This document shows, piece after piece, positions 1-7,073 of a stretch of 64,000 nucleotides of DNA. The notes beneath the pieces are model-generated. The model made no database searches and was not told the origin of the DNA. It worked only from the letters and a program-made list of their open reading frames with translations. The first letter of the stretch is position 1; each line of letters begins with the position of its first letter. A program made the translations under genes and the position numbers. The DNA is taken from contig CAMGZM010000001.1 of assembly GCA_946183145.1 (NCBI GenBank), forward strand, positions 186,001 through 250,000. The letters run 5' to 3'. The DNA is from an uncultured Fretibacterium sp. (GTDB lineage: Bacteria; Synergistota; Synergistia; Synergistales; Aminobacteriaceae).

Positions 1-2
1 TC

Positions 3-608
3 CCTGATTTCGTTGCTGAGTATCTCATGAAGATTAACCCGTCATACGTTCCCTGCTGTGTGTCAAATTCAGGGCAGATGACATTATGCTTTGGATTCAT
101 GAAGAACCGCCAGCACCTTTTAGCCCGCTGGAATCAAGCAATACTCTCAATGAGAAATGATTACACGCTTTCGGGATTGTTCCAGAAGTACGTGAAGAAT
201 TTTCCGCCCGATGAAAGCTATGATGCGATTTACGGAATCTCACAGAAGCAAAGACGCAGGCAGAGGCGAATAACGTTTGATGTTTTTCCCAGTGCGCAGA
301 CGGTGAAAGTTGCTGTTACTGGTGATTTGCCGCCCGTTGATTTCGTTGATGATGAGGGATTTGCGGCGGGTTACAGCACTGCGGTTCTTGCGGAAATCGG
401 ACGGAGGCTCAAGCTCAACATTGAGATTGTTCAGGTTGATACGGCCTCGCGTACTGCCGCTATAGTTTCGGGAAAAGCTGATGTAGTTTTCTGGTACGAG
501 GTCAGCAAGATGACAGATGAATATCTTGATGTCCCTAAAGAAATATTAATCTCAGAGCCTTATCTCGAATGGAACACATTTATACACCTGACATTTGACG
601 AAAAATAA
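3..608 (+). CDS. Amino-acid ABC solute-binding protein, permuted, 5' truncated by window
   Basis: The reading frame is open from the first bases of the window (Pro-Asp-Phe-Val-Ala-Glu-Tyr), so the gene starts upstream and the ATG at 27 is internal. The visible part matches the next gene along its length: first the end of a SBP_bac_3 fold (lobe 2 and the C-terminal helix, FQKYV near residue 50), then a second block that is normally the start of that fold (VAVTGDLPPVDFVDDEG, GYSTAVLAEIGRRLKLN, SGKADVVFWYE). This order is reversed relative to standard periplasmic amino-acid receptors. Presumably exported, although the signal peptide is outside the window. Function inferred from family; the ligand is unknown. 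Confidence 0.75.
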   Translation, partial: PDFVAEYLMKINPSYVPCCVSNSGQMTLCFGFMKNRQHLLARWNQAILSMRNDYTLSGLFQKYVKNFPPDESYDAIYGISQKQRRRQRRITFDVFPSAQTVKVAVTGDLPPVDFVDDEGFAAGYSTAVLAEIGRRLKLNIEIVQVDTASRTAAIVSGKADVVFWYEVSKMTDEYLDVPKEILISEPYLEWNTFIHLTFDEK

Positions 609-621
609 AGGAGGATTACCC

Positions 622-1476
622 ATGAAAAAATTTTTGTGTGCGCTAATTGCATTGCTCGTTTTTGTTCCGGCATCATTTGCGGGAGACTCGCACAAAGTCG
701 GAATGGTTGAACGACTCAATGTTACGCCCAAAGAGTTCAGCAGAATGATAGCGAGCGCGGATCATGTTATAGTTCTGGCAAACAACCCTGTGAGGCCGGA
801 ATTTTTCTTTTACCGCTCAATGAGTCAAATGATTATGGCTCTCAACGCGGGAGAAATTGACGAGATACTTATGCCCGAAAGTGTTGCAGAATATTTCCTC
901 AACGTTAATTCGGATTACACCGTGAATTGTGTCGTTATGACTCCTAAAGATCCGTATTTGCTTTCGTTCGGATTCAATCAGGATCACAAAGCACTCTGCG
1001 AGTCGTTCGACAAAACTATAGCCGAGATGAAACGGGACGGGACTCTTGTAACTCTTCAGGCGAAATACATTCTCGGAGTTGATACGGCAGTGATGGAAGA
1101 AAAGCATATCACTAACCCCGATTTGCAGCAGAACGCGCCCGTAATGTTCAGGAATTTCCCCGGCGCGCCCGAAATCAAAGCAGCTGTAACAGGAGACATG
1201 CCGCCAATCGACTACATAGCCCCGGACGGTTCAGCAGAAGGTTTCAACGCCGCAATTCTCGCGGAAATCGCCGGGAGACTCGGACTCAACGTGAAGTTAC
1301 AGAATATCGAGTCAAACGCAAGAGCCGCTATGCTTTCGTCGGGAAGATCTGATGTCGTATTCTGGTTCGAGCATAAGCGCAAGGGAGGAAAAATGCACGA
1401 TGTCCCCGAAGGCGTAATACTCTCAGAACCTTATTACCAGTTCGACACGTTTTATCACTTGAAGCCAGTGAAGTAA
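622..1476 (+). CDS. Amino-acid ABC solute-binding protein with permuted SBP_bac_3 halves
   Basis: 284 aa. The start at 622 is chosen because an AAAGGAGG site lies 7-14 nt upstream and a clear signal peptide begins there (KKFLCALIALLVF, cleavage after ASFA). Residues about 45-153 look like lobe 2 and the C-terminal end of a type 3 periplasmic amino-acid receptor (MALNAGEIDEILM, FGFNQDHKAL, MKRDGTL). After a linker, residues about 180-284 look like its N-terminal half (AAVTGDMPPIDY, GFNAAILAEIAGRLGLN, SGRSDVVFWFE, SEPYYQFDTF). It is a tandem paralogue of the truncated gene before it, and probably serves the permease and ATPase downstream. Family membership is fairly sure; the ligand is unknown. 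Confidence 0.8.
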   Translation: MKKFLCALIALLVFVPASFAGDSHKVGMVERLNVTPKEFSRMIASADHVIVLANNPVRPEFFFYRSMSQMIMALNAGEIDEILMPESVAEYFLNVNSDYTVNCVVMTPKDPYLLSFGFNQDHKALCESFDKTIAEMKRDGTLVTLQAKYILGVDTAVMEEKHITNPDLQQNAPVMFRNFPGAPEIKAAVTGDMPPIDYIAPDGSAEGFNAAILAEIAGRLGLNVKLQNIESNARAAMLSSGRSDVVFWFEHKRKGGKMHDVPEGVILSEPYYQFDTFYHLKPVK

Positions 1477-1480
1477 CGCA

Positions 1481-1516
1481 AAAAAAAACGGGGAGTGAGA
1501 TTATTCCCATTCCCCG
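1481..1516 (-). terminator. Rho-independent terminator of the DUF3574-like gene
   Basis: A 9-bp stem (CGGGGAGTG at 1489-1497 with CATTCCCCG at 1508-1516, one G-T pair) is preceded on the plus strand by a run of A, which is a U-run on the minus strand. It serves the minus-strand gene and may also stop plus-strand transcription. Confidence 0.65.
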
Positions 1517-1537
1517 CAAAATTTCAGAAAATCTCAG

Positions 1538-1942
1538 CTAGTAATCACCGCCGTAAAACTCACTCTCAACTTTAGACCGCTCAACAAGAATACTATTCTG
1601 ACGGAAAACTTTTAACGCCTCGTTCATGAGATTTTTCACAGACTCTTCTGACGCGTCAACAATAACGCAGACCAGAGTCTTTTCGCTGAATGTCTTTTCG
1701 TCCTCGTGCCAGAATCCTTCAGCTTCATACACCGTATAGCCGTCAACAAATTTCCCCGCAATGTTCACAAGCATTTTTCTTGCGTCGCTGAGTTCGTATG
1801 TCGGCCTGCCTGTTTTGCCGTCATTCATCCCAATGTACAGCGTGTATTTTGTGTGAGTCTGAAACTTTAGCGCGGAAAATGCCGGAACTGTCAAAATCAT
1901 GATGAGGAATGCCGATGTGATAAGCCTGAAAATTTTTCGCAT
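1538..1942 (-). CDS. Small exported protein, DUF3574-like
   Basis: 134 aa with an N-terminal signal peptide (FRLITSAFLIMILTVPAFS). The mature part has the spacing I associate with DUF3574: a TLYIGMND strand, then FVDGYTVYEAEGFW, then a hydrophobic VCVIVDA strand, ending in an acidic, aromatic tail. No catalytic motif is visible and the role is unknown. It sits alone on the minus strand between the binding-protein genes and the permease, with an AGGGGG ribosome site before the ATG. Family call is moderate; existence as a gene is well supported by signal peptide, ribosome site and terminator. Confidence 0.6.
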   Translation of the reverse strand: MRKIFRLITSAFLIMILTVPAFSALKFQTHTKYTLYIGMNDGKTGRPTYELSDARKMLVNIAGKFVDGYTVYEAEGFWHEDEKTFSEKTLVCVIVDASEESVKNLMNEALKVFRQNSILVERSKVESEFYGGDY

Positions 1943-1974
1943 GGACTGTTACCCCCTGAAAATTTTTGCGCGTT

Positions 1975-1987
1975 CATTATAATATAC
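1975..1987. promoter_or_regulatory. Self-complementary -10 region between divergent genes
   Basis: CATTATAATATAC contains ATTATAAT, which reads TATAAT on both strands (plus 1978-1983, minus 1981-1976). It lies midway between the DUF3574-like gene (minus) and the permease (plus). No good -35 is visible on either side. The identical 13-mer occurs at 39294-39306, also between divergent genes. Confidence 0.35.
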
Positions 1988-2018
1988 GCAATATTTCACG
2001 GAAGGAGTCAAAATCTTT

Positions 2019-2696
2019 ATGCCGTTAAGCGAAATTCTTTACAGGATTCTGATTCAGGGCGGCTCATATATGACAATCCTTAAGGGTCTCAACGCAACAA
2101 TTTACATCTCGTTTTTCTCCATGCTTTTTGGGACTCTCTTGGGTGCGTTCGTTTGTCTTCTCAGAATGTCCCACCTCAAAATCTTAAACATTCCCGCAAA
2201 AATCTATATTATCGTCCTCAGAGGCTCGCCCGTATTGATGCTCTTGATGCTGATGTATTACGGGATATTCGCGAGGAGTCCCCTTGAGGCGAACACGATA
2301 GCCGTAATCACATTCTCGCTGAATGTCGCGGCGCATGTCGCTGAATTATTGCGTGCTTCAGTGAGTGCTACGGACAAGGGGCAAGTTGAGGCGGCGAGGA
2401 CTCTCGGATTCTCAGCGTGGCAGGCTTTCAGGCTCGTAACATTGCCGCAGGTCATACGAATCGCAAAGCCCGTGTATCAGTCTACAGTCGTCAATCTCAT
2501 TCAGTGGACGAGCGTTGTGGGCTACGTATCAATCACGGACTTGACCCGCGTAATCAACAACATTGCTTCACGGACAATGCAGCCGATGATAACAATCATA
2601 ATCGGAATGCTGATATATCTTGCGCTCGCGTATGTAGTTCACGGGATATTCGCATTCACAGATTACCTTCAGCAAAGAAAGGAGAAATTATCATGA
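2019..2696 (+). CDS. Amino-acid ABC transporter permease (HisM/GlnP family)
   Basis: 225 aa inner-membrane protein with about five hydrophobic segments. The family signature is intact: LRGSPVLMLLMLMYY in the first third and the EAA loop (VEAARTLGFSAWQAFRLVTLPQVIR, residues about 120-147) that docks on the ATPase. The GGAAGGAG site 10-18 nt upstream supports the ATG. Its stop overlaps the start of the ATPase gene by ATGA, so the two are translationally coupled. Together with the preceding binding proteins it forms a polar amino-acid importer. The substrate cannot be read from sequence. Confidence 0.9.
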   Translation: MPLSEILYRILIQGGSYMTILKGLNATIYISFFSMLFGTLLGAFVCLLRMSHLKILNIPAKIYIIVLRGSPVLMLLMLMYYGIFARSPLEANTIAVITFSLNVAAHVAELLRASVSATDKGQVEAARTLGFSAWQAFRLVTLPQVIRIAKPVYQSTVVNLIQWTSVVGYVSITDLTRVINNIASRTMQPMITIIIGMLIYLALAYVVHGIFAFTDYLQQRKEKLS

Positions 2697-3799
2697 GCCT
2701 GATAGAAGTTCGGAATCTCTGCAAATCTTTCGGGAGTCTCAGCGTGCTTAATGATGTTAATTTGACGGTTGAAGAGGGAGAAAGAATCGCGATAATCGGC
2801 GGTTCAGGCTGCGGAAAAAGCGTTTTTCTCCGTTCGCTTGAGCTTCTCGAACGTCCTGACAGCGGAGAAATATTCATTGACGGCGAGGAAATTACCGCAA
2901 AATCTGCTGACGTGAACAGAATACGGCGGAAAATGGGAATGGTTTACCAGAAATTTTATCTCTTCTCACACATGAACGTGATGGATAATTTGTGCCTCGC
3001 TCCCGTTAAACTCTCAGGAATGTCCCGGCAGGAAGCAGAGTCCCACGCTCTTGACTGGCTGTCGAAAGTCGGTCTAACGTCAAAAGCTCACGCCATGCCC
3101 GAAAATCTTTCAGGAGGACAGCAGCAGAGAATCGCAATTTGCAGAAGCCTCATGATGAATCCGAAAGTCTTATTGTTCGATGAGCCTACAAGCGCGTTAG
3201 ATCCTACGATGGTCGGCGAGGTTTTAGCGATGATTCGTATGCTCACGAAGCAGGATATGACAATGTTAATCGTTACTCATGAGATGAATTTTGCGCGTGA
3301 AGTTGCTGACCGTGTGTTATTTTTTGCTGACAGGGGGATATACGAGCAGGGAACTCCGGCAGAAATTTTTGACTCTCCCAAAGGTGAAAAGACAATCGCA
3401 TTCATACGGAAGCTAAAGTATTTCAGCTACGAGATAAACCGCAGAGATTTTGACTTGCTGGAAATGCAGGGGAAAATACGCGCATTCACGGAGAAATACG
3501 GACTGTCATCACGCCTTGCATACAGGCTCGAATTATGCTGCGAGGAATTAATCTACGAAATAATTTCGGGCTGCTATTCTGACGGTCATAATGTTGATAT
3601 TGATCTGGGTATTTCGTACTCTGAGGCTGACGGCTCAACGGTGATGGAAATTTCGTACAAAGGGAAAGAGTTTAACCCGTTCGAGATTCCTGAAGATGAT
3701 GATATACATTTGGGCGTAACAATGCTGAAGAAGATAGCACAAGGGAGAATCACGCATAATTATTCGGAGGGCGTGAACAGAATCAGCATTATACTTTAA
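2693..3799 (+). CDS. Amino-acid ABC ATPase fused to a C-terminal RsbW-like HATPase domain
   Basis: 368 aa from the ATG overlapping the permease stop. Residues 1-240 are a complete GlnQ/HisP-type ATPase: Walker A GGSGCGKS (36-43), signature LSGGQQQR (139-146), Walker B VLLFDEP (159-165), H-loop His196. Family members normally end near residue 245. Here about 125 extra residues follow that resemble the RsbW/SpoIIAB anti-sigma kinase fold: ELCCEELIYEII (279-290), two beta strands (VDIDLGISY, TVMEISYKG), GKEFNPFEI (324-332), and HLGVTMLKKIA followed by NRISIIL. The N-box Asn and the Asp of the usual D-x-G are not conserved, so this domain may bind partners rather than ATP. The fusion is in one uninterrupted frame. 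Confidence 0.85.
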   Translation: MSLIEVRNLCKSFGSLSVLNDVNLTVEEGERIAIIGGSGCGKSVFLRSLELLERPDSGEIFIDGEEITAKSADVNRIRRKMGMVYQKFYLFSHMNVMDNLCLAPVKLSGMSRQEAESHALDWLSKVGLTSKAHAMPENLSGGQQQRIAICRSLMMNPKVLLFDEPTSALDPTMVGEVLAMIRMLTKQDMTMLIVTHEMNFAREVADRVLFFADRGIYEQGTPAEIFDSPKGEKTIAFIRKLKYFSYEINRRDFDLLEMQGKIRAFTEKYGLSSRLAYRLELCCEELIYEIISGCYSDGHNVDIDLGISYSEADGSTVMEISYKGKEFNPFEIPEDDDIHLGVTMLKKIAQGRITHNYSEGVNRISIIL

Positions 3800-3814
3800 G
3801 ACGGGCAGTGAAAT

Positions 3815-3849
3815 TCCTCTCTGTGAAAACGCAGGGGGGATTTTTTTTT
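3815..3849 (+). terminator. Rho-independent terminator after the ABC transporter
   Basis: A 9-bp stem (3815-3823 with 3832-3840, two G-T pairs) with an 8-nt loop is followed by nine T (3841-3849). It closes the amino-acid ABC locus. The remaining bases up to 4054 show no clear structure. Confidence 0.7.
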
Positions 3850-4054
3850 CAACAACAGCAAAATTTCTCATACATACGTTGCGTGAATGCACTAAAATAT
3901 AACTATCAATTCACAACTTACGGCTGCAAATTACGACTGGAAATTTTTCCGTGAGACTCTCAGCGGGGGCTTAAAGTTTCGGGAAAATTCCGGCCATGTT
4001 TGCGGAAGAGTCATCAGCAAAAAAACTTTCACAGCACAGGAGGAATCATTTGAC

Positions 4055-4810
4055 ATGTTTACACCTGGACCGATATTAGGCGAGTTTTTCGGAACGCTTG
4101 TTCTTGTCGTATTCGGAGACGGAAACGTAGCAAACCTCGTACTCAAAGACTCAAAGGCTAACGGCTCGAACTGGGTACATATCTGCTGGGGCTGGGCATG
4201 GGCAGTAGGACTCGGAGTTTTCGCGGCCAATGGTCTCGGCTCAGCGCAGGGTGATTTGAATCCCGTTGTTACTGTCGCAAAGACTCTCGCTGGCACATAT
4301 GGCTCATGGGGCGAGGCATTCGGGATAATTATTGCTCAGATGTGCGGAGGATTCTGCGGAGCTGTAGTAGTGTGGCTTGCGTACCTGGATCACTGGAAGG
4401 GATCAGATCCCAGCGCACAGCTTGGAGTCTTCTGCACAGCACCCAACAAGAGCGAGAAAGACAGAAGCCTTCCTTGCTGCTTCCTGACAGAGGCAATAGC
4501 GACATTCTTCCTTGTTACGCTGATTATGTGCGTATTCTCAGAGGGAGTTGCGACAAAGGCAGGATTCACGCCCGGAGTTGGTACGTTCCTCGTTGCAGGC
4601 ATAATTTACGGACTCGGCGCGGCACTCGGAGGGCCTACAGGTTACGCGCTCAACCCCGCAAGAGACCTTTCACCGAGAATCGCACACTTTGTACTCCCGA
4701 TACCCGGCAAGAGGGACTCGGACTGGGCATATTCATGGGTTCCTGTAGTAGGGCCGCTCGTGGGAGCAGTCTGCGCATACTTCTTCTGCCACGCCTGCGG
4801 GATAATGTAG
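4055..4810 (+). CDS. glpF: Glycerol facilitator / aquaporin family channel
   Basis: 251 aa, six predicted membrane segments, MIP family. The second pore motif is NPARD (ALNPARDLSPR), typical of glycerol-conducting members. The first motif reads DLNPVVTVA, so the usual NPA is NPV. The gene is followed 48 nt later by glycerol kinase, which supports glycerol as substrate: GlpF lets glycerol in and GlpK traps it as glycerol 3-phosphate. An AGGAGGA site at 4039-4045 precedes the ATG. Family sure; glycerol role inferred from context and NPARD. Confidence 0.9.
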   Translation: MFTPGPILGEFFGTLVLVVFGDGNVANLVLKDSKANGSNWVHICWGWAWAVGLGVFAANGLGSAQGDLNPVVTVAKTLAGTYGSWGEAFGIIIAQMCGGFCGAVVVWLAYLDHWKGSDPSAQLGVFCTAPNKSEKDRSLPCCFLTEAIATFFLVTLIMCVFSEGVATKAGFTPGVGTFLVAGIIYGLGAALGGPTGYALNPARDLSPRIAHFVLPIPGKRDSDWAYSWVPVVGPLVGAVCAYFFCHACGIM

Positions 4811-4858
4811 CGTAAATTTTCACCAAGCCCCCGCAATTTTCACACACAGGAGTCAACA

Positions 4859-6475
4859 ATGATATTCAAGCTGTTCGGAAAAAAGAAAGAAAGCGTACCT
4901 TCAGAATCATCACAGGAAATGAAAGAGGAGGCAAAAATATCAATGTCAGGCAAGAAATATGTAGCAGCGATTGATCAGGGGACGACAAGCACTCGCTGTA
5001 TGCTTTTCACGAAAGACGGAAAGCCCGCCGGATCGTATCAGATGGAGCATGAACAGATTTTCCCTCATCCCGGCTGGGTAGAACATAACGCGATGGAGAT
5101 TTGGAGCAGGACTCAGGACGTTATACGCGGCGCGCTAAATGCCGTAAACGCTTCCCCCGATGAAATCGCCGCCGTAGGAATCACGAACCAGCGCGAGACT
5201 ACAGTAGTATGGGAGAAATCGACAGGCAAGCCGATATACAACGCTATTGTGTGGCAGTGCACAAGGACTCAGGACTTCTGCGCGGAATGGCTCAAGAAAC
5301 CCGGCTGGGGTCAGAATGAAAAAGGAGAAGGCAAAGTCAAGGACATAACCGGCCTGTTAATCAATCCATATTTCTCCGGGACAAAAATCCGCTGGATTCT
5401 CGATAACGTACCCGGAGCGCGTGAGAAAGCAGAGAAGGGAGAATTGCTTTTCGGCAACACAGACACGTGGCTAATCTGGAATCTTACGGGCGGAGTAAAT
5501 GGCGGTGTTCATGTTACTGACGTATCAAACGCCTCGCGTACCCTTCTGATGAACATTGAGACATGCGAATGGGACAAAACGATGATGGACGAGCTGAAAG
5601 TTCCCGCGTCAATGCTCCCTAAGATTATGCCGTCAAGCTCGGTTTACGGTTACACGACAGAGTCCGGGCCTTTCGGGGCAAAAATTCCTGTCGCGGGCGA
5701 TTTGGGAGATCAGCAGGCGGCGTTGTTCGGCCAGGCATGTTTGAGCGAGGGAGAAGCAAAGAACACTTACGGAACAGGCTGCTTCATGCTCATGAACATT
5801 GGCGACAAACCGATTCCATCAAAGAATGGACTCCTCACAACAGCGTTCTATTCACGCGAGAAAGGGAAATGCTATTACGCTCTCGAAGGCTCAATAGCGA
5901 TTGCAGGAGCGGCGATTCAGTGGTTACGGGATAACTTGAAGATGGTTGATGACGCGCCTGTAACGGAATATTACGCGGGAAAAGTGAAAGACTCCGCCGG
6001 AATATATTTCGTCCCTGCGTTTTCGGGACTCTTTGCGCCTTATTGGGACATGACCGCAAGAGGGGCGATTGTCGGACTGACTCGCTACGTCCGCAAAGAA
6101 CACATAATCCGTGCGACACTTGAGAGTCTCTGCTATCAGACTCGTGATGTCATTGAAGCGATGGAGAAAGACTCCGGCAAAAAGCTCACAGCCCTGAAGG
6201 TTGACGGCGGCGCGGTCGTGAATAATCTTCTCATGCAGTTGCAGGCGGATATTCTCGGAGCTGATGTTGTGCGTCCTGTCGTGAACGAGACAACAGCATT
6301 AGGCGCGGCATATGCTGCGGGACTCGCCGTAGGTTTCTGGAAAGATGAAGGCGACATCCGTGCGAACTGGGCGCAGGATCACAAGTTTACGCCTGAGCTT
6401 GAAGCCTCCGAACGTGAGAAAGCCTATGCAGGATGGCAGAAAGCTATCGAGAAGTCAAGAGCGTGGACGGACTAA
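4859..6475 (+). CDS. glpK: Glycerol kinase
   Basis: 538 aa, FGGY kinase family, makes sn-glycerol 3-phosphate from glycerol and ATP. Seen: [14 protein letters not shown] (phosphate-binding start), [64 protein letters not shown] spread over the ATP site, and [17 protein letters not shown] near the C-terminus. The family usually starts at the equivalent of Met29 (4943), which has its own GAGGAGG site; the ATG at 4859 also has AGGAG, so a 28-residue Lys/Glu-rich extension is possible. Co-transcribed with glpF. Confidence 0.95.
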   Translation: MIFKLFGKKKESVPSESSQEMKEEAKISMSGKKYVAAIDQGTTSTRCMLFTKDGKPAGSYQMEHEQIFPHPGWVEHNAMEIWSRTQDVIRGALNAVNASPDEIAAVGITNQRETTVVWEKSTGKPIYNAIVWQCTRTQDFCAEWLKKPGWGQNEKGEGKVKDITGLLINPYFSGTKIRWILDNVPGAREKAEKGELLFGNTDTWLIWNLTGGVNGGVHVTDVSNASRTLLMNIETCEWDKTMMDELKVPASMLPKIMPSSSVYGYTTESGPFGAKIPVAGDLGDQQAALFGQACLSEGEAKNTYGTGCFMLMNIGDKPIPSKNGLLTTAFYSREKGKCYYALEGSIAIAGAAIQWLRDNLKMVDDAPVTEYYAGKVKDSAGIYFVPAFSGLFAPYWDMTARGAIVGLTRYVRKEHIIRATLESLCYQTRDVIEAMEKDSGKKLTALKVDGGAVVNNLLMQLQADILGADVVRPVVNETTALGAAYAAGLAVGFWKDEGDIRANWAQDHKFTPELEASEREKAYAGWQKAIEKSRAWTD

Positions 6476-6493
6476 GAATCAGTGAAAAGGTTA

Positions 6494-6532
6494 AAGGGGT
6501 TAGGGGTAAAAGATACTCCAGCCCCTTTTTTT
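6494..6532 (+). terminator. Rho-independent terminator after glpK
   Basis: Stem AAGGGGTT (6494-6501) pairs with AGCCCCTT (6520-6527) with one G-T pair, followed by a run of T to 6532. Confidence 0.75.
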
Positions 6533-6537
6533 GTGGG

Positions 6538-6876
6538 TTACCATACCCAATCAATGAATTTGCTTATTGCGTATACGCTTGCACCTATTTCGGTTACTAC
6601 GATTGTAGTTCCTGCTGCAACTGCGACTGCTGGGGCTGCTACGCTTCCTGTTGCTGCTGTTACTGCTGCCCCGCCCACAGAGGCCAGACCACCCGCCGAA
6701 TTTACAGCTGTTGCTATCAAGCCTATTGTGATTGCGCTGGCTTTGTACTTGACGTTGTTTTTTGCGTAATCGTATTGCTGTATGGTTGTGTTGTCGGTGA
6801 AAGAAAATGCTGTGCTGAGGCTTCCGAATGTGAACGCGATAACTAACAATACTGCGACAAATTTTGAATGCTTCAT
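6538..6876 (-). CDS. Small exported Gly/Ala-rich hydrophobic protein, unknown function
   Basis: 112 aa. A signal peptide (HSKFVAVLLVIAFTFG, cleavage near STAFS) is followed by a short polar stretch and then a long Ala/Gly/Val-rich hydrophobic region (residues about 47-100) ending in FIDWVW. The strong ribosome site GAAGG, 8 nt before the ATG, and the consensus promoter hexamers upstream support this strand over the overlapping Cys-rich frame on the plus strand. Composition recalls small membrane-active peptides or holin-like proteins, but I recognise no family. It lies between two halves of the glycerol locus in reverse orientation. Confidence 0.6.
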   Translation of the reverse strand: MKHSKFVAVLLVIAFTFGSLSTAFSFTDNTTIQQYDYAKNNVKYKASAITIGLIATAVNSAGGLASVGGAAVTAATGSVAAPAVAVAAGTTIVVTEIGASVYAISKFIDWVW

Positions 6877-6919
6877 GAATAAGACACCTTCTTAGAATTG
6901 GGATTGATACGTAAAATTG

Positions 6920-6952
6920 ATTATAAAAAAAAAAAAAGTGCGGAATTGTCAA
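6920..6952 (-). promoter_or_regulatory. Consensus -35/-10 pair separated by a poly-A tract
   Basis: Read on the minus strand, TTGACA (6952-6947) and TATAAT (6925-6920) are both perfect, but the spacer is 21 nt instead of 17 and contains most of an uninterrupted run of 13 T (plus-strand A 6925-6937). The predicted start lies about 37 nt before the small exported protein's ATG. Tract-length change would alter spacing. Confidence 0.55.
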
Positions 6953-7073
6953 CAATAAACTTCACGAAATTTTTTGTATTGCTAACACACTGCGTATACC
7001 GTAAAATTTTAAAATCCATTCAGTTTATTTTGTCTATTTATCACCTAAAAATTTTTCATGAGGGGGAATACTT

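Noticed and set aside
6433-6846. Cys/Tyr-rich 137-codon plus-strand frame overlapping glpK end and the small exported gene
   Set aside because: It begins inside glpK in another frame, has no ribosome site, and its odd composition is the mirror of the Ala/Gly/Val codons of the minus-strand exported protein.
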